Assembly (NCBI RefSeq): GCF_028858535.1
Contig: NZ_JAPMOU010000045.1
Coordinates: 1 to 41,437, forward strand
Length of the DNA: 41,437 nucleotides
DNA from: Spartinivicinus poritis
Lineage (GTDB): Bacteria > Pseudomonadota > Gammaproteobacteria > Pseudomonadales > Zooshikellaceae
Direction of reading: 5' to 3'
Position numbers and translations under genes: made by a program. Numbering within the stretch: position 1 is the first letter of the stretch; every line of letters begins with the position of its first letter. This document shows, one piece after another, positions 28,701 through 35,947 of the stretch. The notes beneath the pieces are model-generated. The model saw only the letters and a list, made by a program, of their open reading frames with translations. It was not told the DNA's origin and searched no databases.

Positions 28701-30822
28701 GCGTATAGAGGCATGGCGCCTAAACCCTGCGGTTCAGTACTTTACTCAAGAAAAACTGCCATTATCAATAATGCCTGGATCAGCATCAGAAAGATTATTA
28801 ACAATTGGTCGTAATTCTCTGGCCATTGCAGAAGTAGTGATTAACATACCAGCGCTTGTTAATGCTATTTCAGCGGAACCAACAGTAGCCCGTTATCAAG
28901 CATTACAAAATAGTTATGCTGAGCTAAGTGAATTGACAACGCAAGCACGACAAGCTGCAGAGCAATTTATTAACCAAGGTAAAGTTAATAAAGATGAGTG
29001 GTTTGAATCGTCCCAGGGTGCCATACAGTCACTAATTGAAAGCAACCAAAAAGCCCTTGCAAAGGCAAACTGGCTGGACACTTGGCTGGATTATATCAGA
29101 GTAAAGCAAAAGCTCTGTGCAACTGGCTTACGAACAATAGTTGAAGGAGTAGAAAACAGTTATTTGTTGACAAAAGATTTACAAGCAATTGTACAGCTTG
29201 TGATGTATCACCAGCTTGCTAAGGAAATATTAACTGAACATAAAGAGCTGGCTGAGTTTAGTGGCATGGAGCAAATGGCAATTCGTCGTAAATACCAGGA
29301 GTATGATAAAAAATTACTTGGACTACAGCGGCAAAAAATAGCCTACCAAGTGGACCAGGTGACACCGCCTGTGGGTGTTGCTGCCGGGCGAGTTGCAAAT
29401 TATACCGAAATGGCTTTAATTCGTCATGAAGCAACTAAAAAAGCACGTCATATTGCTGTTCGTCATTTATTGCAGCGATCAGGTAAGGCTATTTTAGAGT
29501 TGAAACCCTGTTTTATGATGAGTCCTATGTCTGTGGCACAATATCTTGTGCCTGGGAAATTTGAGTTTGACCTTGTTGTCATGGATGAAGCATCACAAAT
29601 ACGACCAGAGGAAGCTTTGGGAGCTATAGCCAGAGGTTCAAGGCTAGTTGTTGTTGGTGATCCCAAGCAACTGCCACCGACTTCGTTTTTTAGTAAAATA
29701 GCTAGCGATGTGCAAAATGATGAAGAGAGTGTAGCTTTGGAGGACTCAGAAAGTATTTTGGAGTCTGTTATACCCATGTTTACAACTCGTAGGCTGCGCT
29801 GGCATTACCGTTCACAACATGAATCTTTAATCGCCTTTTCTAACCAACATTTTTATGATTCAAACTTAGTATTGTTTCCCTCACCATTCAATAATTCAGA
29901 TAAATACGGCATAAATTTTATGCGGGTGAACGGTTGCTTTTATCAGCGTCGTAATAGAGAAGAAGCCCAAGAAATAGTCAAGGCAGTGAGTAATCAGTTA
30001 ATAACAAGGCCTCAGGAAACAGTTGGTATTGTAGCAATGAATTCCTCTCAACAGGATGAAATTGAGTTGCAATTGGATAAAGTAATAAAAGAAGACCCGG
30101 ATTTTCAGCATGTTTATGAAGAAAATCGTTTCTCGGGTGAGCCGCTATTTATTAAAAACCTAGAAAATGTGCAAGGGGATGAGCGAGATGTAATTATAAT
30201 TTCCATGACGTATGGCCCTGAGCAACCAGGAGGGCGGACGATGCAGCGGTTTGGTCCAATTAACTCCAATGTTGGTTGGCGGCGTTTGAATGTACTCTTT
30301 ACCCGAGCTAAAAAGCGAATGTATATTTTTTCTTCCATGGATTCCAGTGATGTACTTGTTAGTGGAAAAAGTAGCAGAGGGGTACAGTCATTGCGGGCGT
30401 TTTTGGAATATTGTGAAACAGGGCATCTACATCAGTCACAGTACACTGGTAAGTCAGCAGATAGTGACTTTGAAATTGCCGTCATGCAAGCACTGGCCTC
30501 TCATGGATATCAATGTGAGCCTCAACTAGGAGTAGCGGGTTATTATTTAGATTTAGCTGTCTATGACCCTGGTCAACCAGGCCGTTTCTTAATGGCTATT
30601 GAGTGTGATGGGGCAACTTATCACTCAGCAAAATCAGCCCGGGATCGTGATTGTTTAAGACAGGAAATTCTTGAGGGGTTAGGTTGGAAGATACGACGAA
30701 TTTGGTCCACTGATTGGTTTAAAAACCCGGCAGCTCAACTACAGCCAATTATTCAAGAGCTTGAACGACTCAAAACAACAACATCCAATCCTGTTCAGGA
30801 GATACAAACAACATTTGGATAG
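25714..30822 (+). CDS. DUF4011 superfamily 1 helicase with C-terminal Vsr-like nuclease domain
   Basis: A 1702-residue protein. The N-terminus (SVRKKLLDLSSRNSLINYRH) matches DUF4011. A helicase core follows: Walker A GPPGSGKS at 357-364, then after a long coiled insertion of about 850 residues, Walker B VVMDEAS (D1291, E1292) and VGDPKQLPPTSF. The second RecA-like half has NVQGDERDVIIISM and RLNVLFTRAKKRMYIF. The C-terminus is an REase-MTES_1575/DUF559-like nuclease, with D1613, IECDG (E1630, D1632) and the RDRDCLRQEILEGLGW segment. The frame opens at TTG 25708, but ATG 25714 fits the upstream tagg better. It is a single-gene unit of ordinary base composition. Such helicase-nucleases occur in defence islands and also as housekeeping genes; role here is unproven. 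Confidence 0.9.
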   Translation: MDNSFAFESLESVRKKLLDLSSRNSLINYRHSKSNSVRLIDELPDQIYSVLQQGDHSLTFIPVPEPSETELIQAGYIVIDRQSGEKVKNEYPTEDVWAKRLGLDTGYDLPPADAKLQGAAKHQDHQLQTLLYASSLEARLRSIRNKSETAIEESGANVLYLALGFLQWYESPVSDVARLAPLFTLPVRLKRDKLDKMLGVYRYSIDLKDDGLFTNITLSEKLANDFGMILPEVNEDINPEEYFDTIQQTILCAKPRWKVCRYASLVLLDFAKQTMYQDLDPQNWPENHSIQNHNLIRRFFHSVADEEEVGISSYVNEYSIDDIENVHSHFPLIYDADSSQHSALIDAVEGKNLVIEGPPGSGKSQTITNLIAACIANGQKVLFVAEKMAALDVVKGRLDKAGLGDFCLELHSHKTNKRKILDDLIQRINRLGEYPKPGKLNDSIARYEDLKSKLNYYVSQINNKWKQTGLTIHQILNKATRYREQYGIQPDTLEIEGVSGQTLTSVKQQALLDDADMLADIFNQVAEQAEGGKIYNHYWYGVDNTELLGFQAKELCQALKHWNGSLQCLNHHWQRQVIQLQLTIDPNTLLETIESIIDALALLPNIQGEELLGDLVEIAQQGEAFKQMLDGYQWIHAENDSLSTIIKPEFISDSNTVKKLDKVLTEFRGLGIRYEETLDALGQDKLSLLKSEELANSINIQLERIKEKIPRELHPVFVFTYPGLQELSKLSKLLNALPPELWRYRHVLFDNPDLDVLLKELKHYLQKLLPLHEQLQSYFKLDNLPQSGQLKSYQMALDNAGFFCFCSSQWRQARQAILALVLQPKQGKKQAFNLLTELIEYTEGVEYINRLHQQDPLLGEWFQGVETPIERIMVLRSWYQAVREEYGIGFGDRVAIGEALFTLDRQLVQSIIYALNGELGVQVEQLVKITEILQQRYPTFSPLLHRKTSPTGPVELLRGLHKKLDQCLGQLTFASHHQITVGDLQCRLQQLTGLQTRIEAWRLNPAVQYFTQEKLPLSIMPGSASERLLTIGRNSLAIAEVVINIPALVNAISAEPTVARYQALQNSYAELSELTTQARQAAEQFINQGKVNKDEWFESSQGAIQSLIESNQKALAKANWLDTWLDYIRVKQKLCATGLRTIVEGVENSYLLTKDLQAIVQLVMYHQLAKEILTEHKELAEFSGMEQMAIRRKYQEYDKKLLGLQRQKIAYQVDQVTPPVGVAAGRVANYTEMALIRHEATKKARHIAVRHLLQRSGKAILELKPCFMMSPMSVAQYLVPGKFEFDLVVMDEASQIRPEEALGAIARGSRLVVVGDPKQLPPTSFFSKIASDVQNDEESVALEDSESILESVIPMFTTRRLRWHYRSQHESLIAFSNQHFYDSNLVLFPSPFNNSDKYGINFMRVNGCFYQRRNREEAQEIVKAVSNQLITRPQETVGIVAMNSSQQDEIELQLDKVIKEDPDFQHVYEENRFSGEPLFIKNLENVQGDERDVIIISMTYGPEQPGGRTMQRFGPINSNVGWRRLNVLFTRAKKRMYIFSSMDSSDVLVSGKSSRGVQSLRAFLEYCETGHLHQSQYTGKSADSDFEIAVMQALASHGYQCEPQLGVAGYYLDLAVYDPGQPGRFLMAIECDGATYHSAKSARDRDCLRQEILEGLGWKIRRIWSTDWFKNPAAQLQPIIQELERLKTTTSNPVQEIQTTFG

Positions 30823-30828
30823 TTGTTA

Positions 30829-30861
30829 AACAGGGGGTTGATTACCAATCAATTCCCTGTT
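30829..30861. terminator. dyad between convergent helicase and cobO genes
   Basis: A 15-bp inverted repeat (30829-30843 and 30847-30861) with loop acc has 13 Watson-Crick pairs and two G-U pairs when read on the plus strand. It starts 7 nt after the helicase stop and includes the last codons and stop of cobO. It probably marks the shared 3' end of the two convergent units. No U-tract follows on either strand. Confidence 0.5.
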
Positions 30862-31447
30862 GGGCTTTAATCCCTACATCAAAAGCATGCTTTACTGGTT
30901 TTATTTCACTTACTGTATCAGCTAATTCAATTAATGCTTTCGGGCATCCGCGGCCAGTAATTATCACTGACTGTTGTTTAGGCCGGTTTTGTAGCGTGGT
31001 AATGACTTCATTTTCATCTAAATAGCTATAACGGATCATATAGGTCAGTTCATCCAACAACACCAGTCGTAGTTCTGGATTTGTGAGCATGGTTTTGCCG
31101 GATTGCCAGACCGCCTGGGCGGCGGCGGTATCTTTTTCTTTATCCTGGGTATCCCAGGTAAAGCCAGTAGCCATAACATGAAATTCCACTCCATGCTGCT
31201 CCAGTAAATCCCTTTCTCCGCAAGCCCAGGTGCCTTTAATAAACTGAATTACACCGGCTTTAAAACCATGGCCCACACAGCGGGCTACATTGCCAAAACC
31301 GGCGGTGCTTTTACCTTTACCATTGCCCGTTAGAATAATAATAATACCACGCTCTTCTGTTGCTTCAGCCACTTTTTGATCAATATGGGCTTTTTTCTTC
31401 GCCATTCGGGCTTGGTAACGGGCTTTTTCTTTGTCAGTTTGGGTCAT
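30842..31447 (-). CDS. cobO: cob(I)yrinic acid a,c-diamide adenosyltransferase
   Basis: A 201-residue BtuR/CobO/CobP-type ATP:corrinoid adenosyltransferase, which attaches the 5'-deoxyadenosyl group to cob(I)alamin or precursors in the cytosol. It has the modified P-loop GNGKGKST at residues 41-48, QFIKGTWACGERDLLE, LVLLDELTYMIRYSYLDE and the C-terminal VKHAFDVGIKAQQGIDW. Length matches E. coli BtuR. It lies 18 nt downstream of the BtuB-like receptor gene, so both should be read from the riboswitch-controlled transcript. No other cobalamin biosynthesis genes are in the window, which suggests salvage of imported corrinoid. In E. coli nomenclature the gene would be btuR. Confidence 0.95.
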   Translation of the reverse strand: MTQTDKEKARYQARMAKKKAHIDQKVAEATEERGIIIILTGNGKGKSTAGFGNVARCVGHGFKAGVIQFIKGTWACGERDLLEQHGVEFHVMATGFTWDTQDKEKDTAAAQAVWQSGKTMLTNPELRLVLLDELTYMIRYSYLDENEVITTLQNRPKQQSVIITGRGCPKALIELADTVSEIKPVKHAFDVGIKAQQGIDW

Positions 31448-31465
31448 AATATACGGCGTTAGCAG

Positions 31466-33313
31466 TTAGTTAGGTCGATAAATCAAGGATACTAACGTAT
31501 TGATTCCATCTTCTTCAAAGCCTTTATTGGTTTCATAATCTTTATCAAAGATATTATTAATTTTCCATTGTAGGGTAATGTCGTCTGTTAGCTTATAGGA
31601 TTGTAATAAGTTCACACTGCCATATCCGGATAAGTCTTCACGGCCACTGACATTATGTCGTTTTCCTTGTAAAAACCATTCGACACCCAACGTATAACGG
31701 TTCCAGCTTTTATTAAGGCTCATATTCAATAACTGTTTACTACGAGAGGGGAGAGTGTTATCTGTATCTTTATCTTTAGGGTCCAGCAAGGTTAAGCTAG
31801 CTGTATAGTTCCAGCCTAATAGTTCAGTGGCTAACTCAGCTTCAAGCCCTTGGATTTCTGCCTGGTTGATATTCTGTCTTTGAATAATATTGCTATTAGG
31901 AATATTTTTATTGGCAATGAGGTCTTTAATTTGGGTTTCAAATATGCCAATTCTCCATGAGCTAATATCTGAAAACCCCTTTAAGGCTAACTCATAATGC
32001 TTTGCTTGTTCAGGATTGAGGTTAGGGTTACTTTGGTAACGATTTCCTGCATATGTATAACTAGGGTAATAAAGGTCATTAAAAGTTGGTGCTGCAAAAG
32101 ATTCTCCAAAACTGGCAATAACTTGCAAATCATCATTAAACCAGTAGCCGTAGGAAAACTGTTTACTGGTATGGTGACCAAATTGCTCGTTATCTTCATG
32201 GCGTAGGCCAAGGATAATATCGTGATTACCGTAGGTTATTTGGTCTTGAATAAAATAGGCATGATTATAACGGGAGCGCTTATTAAAAATTGATTCACCT
32301 ATAATATGATCATCAGTATAGTCGTAGCCCAAAGTCAAGTGATGATTTTTATTTAGCTTCCAGTTAATCTGAGCTGTTCGTGAATAGTGTTTACTGTCAA
32401 ATCTATAAGATAAACTATCATCTAGATCGTTTCGTGTGTCTGACAAGTCTTTCGCTTGGCTGACTCCTAGTTTTATATTTAGTGAATCTGTAAACTGATG
32501 ATTGATCTCTGTGCCTAGGGTCTGTAAGGTAAATTCAGAAAATTGATTATTTGGAGTAAAGTTATCAATTTCTGTTTCTCCTTCATTTTGAAATAGATAG
32601 GCTGTAATAGCCGTCTGTTGAGATAGATTATGCTTCAGGTAGGCATTAATACTGTTATTACGAAAGCCATCATTCTCTTTTCGAGAGTCACTTTTGCTTC
32701 TATTAAACCCTTCAGTATTGTGATAACCCAGTTTTAAATTATAAAAAGTATCTTCAATTTTACCGCTAATGCCGCCAACATATTTTTCAGTTTTATGGGA
32801 GCCTCGGCTGATTTTTAACTCAGGGGCTAAGGTTTTGTCCGTATCTTTGAGGGAAATAATATTAATCACTGCGCCCATAGCCGCTGCGCCATAAATGGCC
32901 GCTTTTGGCCCGCGCACAACTTCCACCCGCTCAACTGTATCCAGATCAATTAAGCTAATTTGGCCTTGTCCACTAGTAGGCTGATTAATTCTAATACCAT
33001 CAATTAGTACTAAAGTGTGTCTAGTTGCAGTGCCGCGGCTAAAAATTTTCGTAGTAGAACCAACACCTCCTGTTTGTTGTACATCCAACCCAGGTACCCG
33101 TTTAAGTAATTCCGGTAAATCCTGTGCCTGGCTTTTTTCGATGGCCTCACGGGTAAATAACGTAACGGGGGCCAGGCTGTTGGCGACTGTTGTAGGGGTA
33201 AGGGTGGGGGTGACTACAATTTCATCCAGTACGACAGGAGCTTCACTGGCCGCGATAGCCTGCCCAGTAATGAATAAACTAATAAACAGTGGCTTGGGGG
33301 TAAAGTTTGGCAT
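31466..33313 (-). CDS. btuB: BtuB-like TonB-dependent vitamin B12 receptor
   Basis: A 615-residue outer-membrane receptor. A signal peptide (about 1-21) is followed by a TonB box (DEIVVTP, about 30-36), a plug domain (LPELLKRVPGLDVQQTGG, FSRGTATRHTLVLIDGIRINQ, VERVEVVRGPKAAIYGAAAMGAV split across about 68-150) and a 22-strand barrel. The plug and the cobalamin riboswitch upstream together identify it as the B12 receptor. The last residues are SLIYRPN, lacking the C-terminal aromatic residue typical of outer-membrane barrels. Cotranscribed with cobO. Length matches E. coli BtuB (about 614). Expressed when B12 is scarce, if the riboswitch behaves normally. Confidence 0.93.
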   Translation of the reverse strand: MPNFTPKPLFISLFITGQAIAASEAPVVLDEIVVTPTLTPTTVANSLAPVTLFTREAIEKSQAQDLPELLKRVPGLDVQQTGGVGSTTKIFSRGTATRHTLVLIDGIRINQPTSGQGQISLIDLDTVERVEVVRGPKAAIYGAAAMGAVINIISLKDTDKTLAPELKISRGSHKTEKYVGGISGKIEDTFYNLKLGYHNTEGFNRSKSDSRKENDGFRNNSINAYLKHNLSQQTAITAYLFQNEGETEIDNFTPNNQFSEFTLQTLGTEINHQFTDSLNIKLGVSQAKDLSDTRNDLDDSLSYRFDSKHYSRTAQINWKLNKNHHLTLGYDYTDDHIIGESIFNKRSRYNHAYFIQDQITYGNHDIILGLRHEDNEQFGHHTSKQFSYGYWFNDDLQVIASFGESFAAPTFNDLYYPSYTYAGNRYQSNPNLNPEQAKHYELALKGFSDISSWRIGIFETQIKDLIANKNIPNSNIIQRQNINQAEIQGLEAELATELLGWNYTASLTLLDPKDKDTDNTLPSRSKQLLNMSLNKSWNRYTLGVEWFLQGKRHNVSGREDLSGYGSVNLLQSYKLTDDITLQWKINNIFDKDYETNKGFEEDGINTLVSLIYRPN

Positions 33314-33414
33314 TGTTAAAACTCAAAACCTTATGGTGTAACAACTTAGTTATTGGTTTTGAGAGGGATCAGGAAGTAAACAGCTTATTTAACCAACCAC
33401 AAGTTGTTTATTCC

Positions 33415-33441
33415 CCTGGTGGAGCCCTCCGCATGACCAGG
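33415..33441 (-). promoter_or_regulatory. hairpin after the cobalamin aptamer (candidate expression platform)
   Basis: On the minus strand, just 3' of the aptamer, cctggt (33436-33441 side) pairs with accagg (33415-33420 side) and inside them ggag pairs with ctcc (33421-33430). The two stems stack into a compact hairpin. There is no U-run after it, so it is not a plain terminator. The btuB ATG is about 100 nt further on. It could alternate with the aptamer to affect translation or Rho access. Confidence 0.4.
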
Positions 33442-33456
33442 TATAGCTATTTTGTT

Positions 33457-33590
33457 GGCCGGTATCGGGCTTATAGTCATTTGTTTTTTACTAACGCAAA
33501 TGCACATTAACAATACAAATCACTACTTACCGTTGCGGGGGCAGCGTTGGTTTTACACCAATCTTCCCGTTTAACCCAGTTATATCACTT
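33457..33590 (-). promoter_or_regulatory. cobalamin riboswitch
   Basis: Read on the minus strand, the leader of btuB contains the conserved blocks of the cobalamin aptamer in order. They are AACGGGAAGATTGGTG with the complementary AACCAA behind it, the core GCTGCCCCCGCAACGGTAA (33526-33544), and the B12 box AAGCCCGATACCGGCC (33457-33472). The aptamer lies about 145 nt upstream of the btuB ATG. Binding of adenosylcobalamin is known to switch off expression of btuB-type genes. The 5' boundary is approximate because stem P1 is not clear by eye. Confidence 0.93.
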
Positions 33591-33604
33591 CTCAACGCTC
33601 TCGC

Positions 33605-33713
33605 TAGATTGAGTAATAGGGGGTTCTGAAGCAGCAGTCGGGATACTGCTTTAGCTATAAAGGCCATGGATGGCCTTGTATAGCGGCAGAAGAATACCCT
33701 ATTACTCCATCTG
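33605..33713. repeat. miniature inverted-repeat element, copy 1
   Basis: A 17-nt terminal inverted repeat with two mismatches (33611-33627 gagtaatagggggttct and 33691-33707 agaataccctattactc) bounds about 97 nt. Inside is a palindrome, aaggccat/atggcctt (33660-33677). A diverged second copy occurs at 39479-39590, sharing agaataccctattac, the inner palindrome and a tgaag...agcta(t)aaaggc block. No transposase is encoded. It lies only about 15-20 nt upstream of the cobalamin riboswitch on the btuB transcript side and may sit between its promoter and aptamer. Confidence 0.6.
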
Positions 33714-33890
33714 CTACTTAGTATCACTAGGCACCAACAAACCGGTGACTGTATGTAGGTGAGTTGGTTGAGTCAAATTAATCAAATTCAAGTATATGTT
33801 GAAAAAAATTCATATTAAAAACTGGCGAACCACTTAGTGAATGCAGGATAATTAAAATTATCAGCTAACTTATTGATTTTATTGAAACTA
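33714..33890. other. 177-nt stretch between the repeat element and fieF
   Basis: This should carry the fieF promoter (plus strand) and perhaps the btuB promoter (minus strand). It is AT-rich with gagttggttgagtcaaatt-like direct repeats near 33760-33780. No hairpin or ORF is clear. Confidence 0.3.
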
Positions 33891-34766
33891 ATGGAAATTC
33901 AAAATACAAATGACAATGCGTTTTGGTTGCGTTTCGCTAGTGCAGCCTCAGTGATTACGGCAGTGGTTTTAATCCTGGTGAAATCCATTGCTTGGTTTTT
34001 TACAGGGTCAGTGAGTTTATTGGCATCACTGATTGACTCTGTGCTGGATGGGTTGGCTTCTGTCGTTAACTGGATAGCCATTCGCTACTCGCTCAAGCCT
34101 GCAGATAAGGAGCACCGATTTGGCCATGGTAAAGCAGAGTCACTAGCCGGCTTAGTACAAGCAGCCTTTATTTTAGTCTCAGGTGTTTTTTTGGTGCTAA
34201 ATGCTATTGATCATCTTAAACGACAGGTTGTACTTGAGTCTGAATGGTTGGGGATTGGGGTTATTGTATTCGCTATTCTGGCAACCTTGGGATTATTAAC
34301 AATTCAGTATACCACTATTAAAAAAACAGGCTCTGTGGCAATAAAAGCCGATTCACTTCATTACCGAGCGGACTTATTAAGTAATACGGCAGTATTAGTT
34401 GCACTGGGATTAACCGCCTGGGGGTGGCCGCAAGCCGATGCATTGATTGCCATTGGTATTGCAGGCTACATGGTCTATGGTGCCAGGGATATATTGATGG
34501 AAGCTATTAATTTATTAATGGATCATGAGCTACCAGATGCAACTCGCCAGCAAATTACTCAATTAGTGTTACAGGTGGAAGGGGTAAAAGGTGTACATCA
34601 GTTAAGAACCCGTCGCTCTGGCATGACCCCGATTATTCAGTTACACCTAGAGCTGGATAAACATTTAACATTAGAGGCTGCTCATCAAATTTCTGATAAG
34701 GTGGATGCCGCTATTTTAAACCAATTTCCTGATGCCGATATTCTTATTCACCAAGATCCGGTGTAA
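33891..34766 (+). CDS. fieF: FieF-type cation diffusion facilitator
   Basis: A 291-residue inner-membrane metal exporter of the CDF family, most like FieF (YiiP), which expels Fe(II), Zn(II) or Cd(II) in exchange for protons. It has about six membrane helices. LLASLIDSVLDGLAS carries the first pair of metal-binding aspartates, FGHGKAESLAGL the loop signature, and HYRADLLSN the second metal pair. The C-terminal cytoplasmic domain has HQLRTRRSG, PIIQLHLELD and ends DILIHQDPV. ATG 33891 is preferred to a TTG at 33873, as FieF proteins begin shortly before the first helix; no strong ribosome binding site. Its 3' end overlaps the convergent AraC-type gene by 23 nt. Confidence 0.93.
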   Translation: MEIQNTNDNAFWLRFASAASVITAVVLILVKSIAWFFTGSVSLLASLIDSVLDGLASVVNWIAIRYSLKPADKEHRFGHGKAESLAGLVQAAFILVSGVFLVLNAIDHLKRQVVLESEWLGIGVIVFAILATLGLLTIQYTTIKKTGSVAIKADSLHYRADLLSNTAVLVALGLTAWGWPQADALIAIGIAGYMVYGARDILMEAINLLMDHELPDATRQQITQLVLQVEGVKGVHQLRTRRSGMTPIIQLHLELDKHLTLEAAHQISDKVDAAILNQFPDADILIHQDPV

Positions 34767-35766
34767 CTCGGTATTCACTGGGGGATAATCCCGTCCATTG
34801 TTTAAACCGGCGGCGAAATGACCGAACATCATGAAAGCCCACGGCATGTGCGGTTTGCTCAATGGTTGATTGCGTATTGATTAAAATCTGCTTAGCTGTG
34901 ACTAATCGGACCTCGTCGAGTAATGCTTGATAGTGAGTATTTTTTTGTTGTAACCGCCGCTGTAGGGTACGTGCTGATATGCCTAATTGGGCTGCTACTT
35001 CAGCGGGCTTAGGAATATTAGGCATCATTTGTTGGATAGTAGCCGACACCTGTTGGCTGATATCCTGATTATTCAATTGACTGATTAATTGATTGGCATG
35101 TTGTTCTAAGGTTTGCAGTAACCCAGGGTCCGCCTGGCGCAGTGGTACTTGTAAATGTTCACGGGAAATCCACACAGCATTTTGAGGTGCCTGAAAAACG
35201 ATTGAGCATTGAAATATTTGTTGGTATTCCACTTGTGCAGATAAGTTAGGGGCTGCACGGGTTAGCTCAATTTTTTGTGGGTTTTCATTTCTATCAGTAA
35301 TCCAACGACCATAATTGACCCAAGAGGCCAAACAGTGATCAACCATGTGCTGGTGCACTAACGAGTCAGTAAACTGGCATTGCCAACTTAAAACCAGCCC
35401 TTTTTCACTTGGCTTTAATTGGGAGCGCCCCATATCTCCCACCAGTGCTTCATAACGTTGAATCCGATCAACAGCTTCAGCCAATGTCGCGCAATTCATG
35501 GCGATATACCCCAGCACATGGTAAGAGCCAGGCTGAACAAATTGTGCAGCATGCAGGCCAAACAAAGGGTCATTACTTAGTTGAATAAATTGGTGTAGCA
35601 GCTTTTCCATTGCTGATAACGATACCCTTGAGCTGCTAGACGACAACTGGCTTGGATTAATGCCTGCCTGTTTGGCCAATGGCTCAACAGGCAGGCCATA
35701 GTGCTCTGCCAGCTTAATAAATTGGCTTAAGGCGGCTGTTGAGGTTGATCCGATGGTACTTGTCAT
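34744..35766 (-). CDS. AraC-family transcriptional regulator (Arabinose_bd-type N-terminus)
   Basis: A 340-residue regulator. The N-terminal part (LAEHYGLPVEPLAKQAGINPSQL..., HAAQFVQPGSYHVLGY) resembles the Arabinose_bd ligand-binding domain found in OruR/ArgR-like AraC members. The C-terminal 90 residues are a double helix-turn-helix domain: AAQLGISARTLQRRLQQ and AHAVGFHDVRSFRRRFKQWTGLSPSEYR. It is transcribed divergently from the alkyl-DHAP-synthase-like gene across 181 nt, so it is the likely regulator of that operon; the effector may be a glycerol or lipid derivative, by inference. The 3' end overlaps fieF. Confidence 0.9.
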   Translation of the reverse strand: MTSTIGSTSTAALSQFIKLAEHYGLPVEPLAKQAGINPSQLSSSSSRVSLSAMEKLLHQFIQLSNDPLFGLHAAQFVQPGSYHVLGYIAMNCATLAEAVDRIQRYEALVGDMGRSQLKPSEKGLVLSWQCQFTDSLVHQHMVDHCLASWVNYGRWITDRNENPQKIELTRAAPNLSAQVEYQQIFQCSIVFQAPQNAVWISREHLQVPLRQADPGLLQTLEQHANQLISQLNNQDISQQVSATIQQMMPNIPKPAEVAAQLGISARTLQRRLQQKNTHYQALLDEVRLVTAKQILINTQSTIEQTAHAVGFHDVRSFRRRFKQWTGLSPSEYRVTPDLGE

Positions 35767-35822
35767 AAGCAGTGTTCTGGCATGTCAGGATTAGCCCCTT
35801 AAATCGGCGTTAATGGTCAGTG

Positions 35823-35852
35823 ACGTTGGCAATACAAACGTTAGTATAAAAT
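35823..35852. promoter_or_regulatory. candidate operator/promoter in the AraC-operon divergent region
   Basis: In the 181-nt region between the AraC-type gene and the operon, acgtt (35823-35827) and aacgt (35837-35841) form a spaced dyad directly before a TATAAAAT sequence (35845-35852) that would serve as a -10 box. The -35-like TTGGCA at 35826 is only 13 nt away, too close for an unassisted promoter, as often seen where an AraC-type activator is needed. Weak evidence. Confidence 0.3.
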
Positions 35853-35947
35853 AGGAACACTCAAGAATTAACTTGAATTTTTATCACTAATCCATCCCGC
35901 CTGGCCATGCTGCAAACGCTTGACATAGGCCCAAAAGGAGCAGGTTG

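Noticed and set aside
33527-33727. 66-residue minus-strand frame across the riboswitch and repeat element
   Set aside because: It runs through the cobalamin aptamer and the inverted-repeat element; the structure explains the sequence better than coding.
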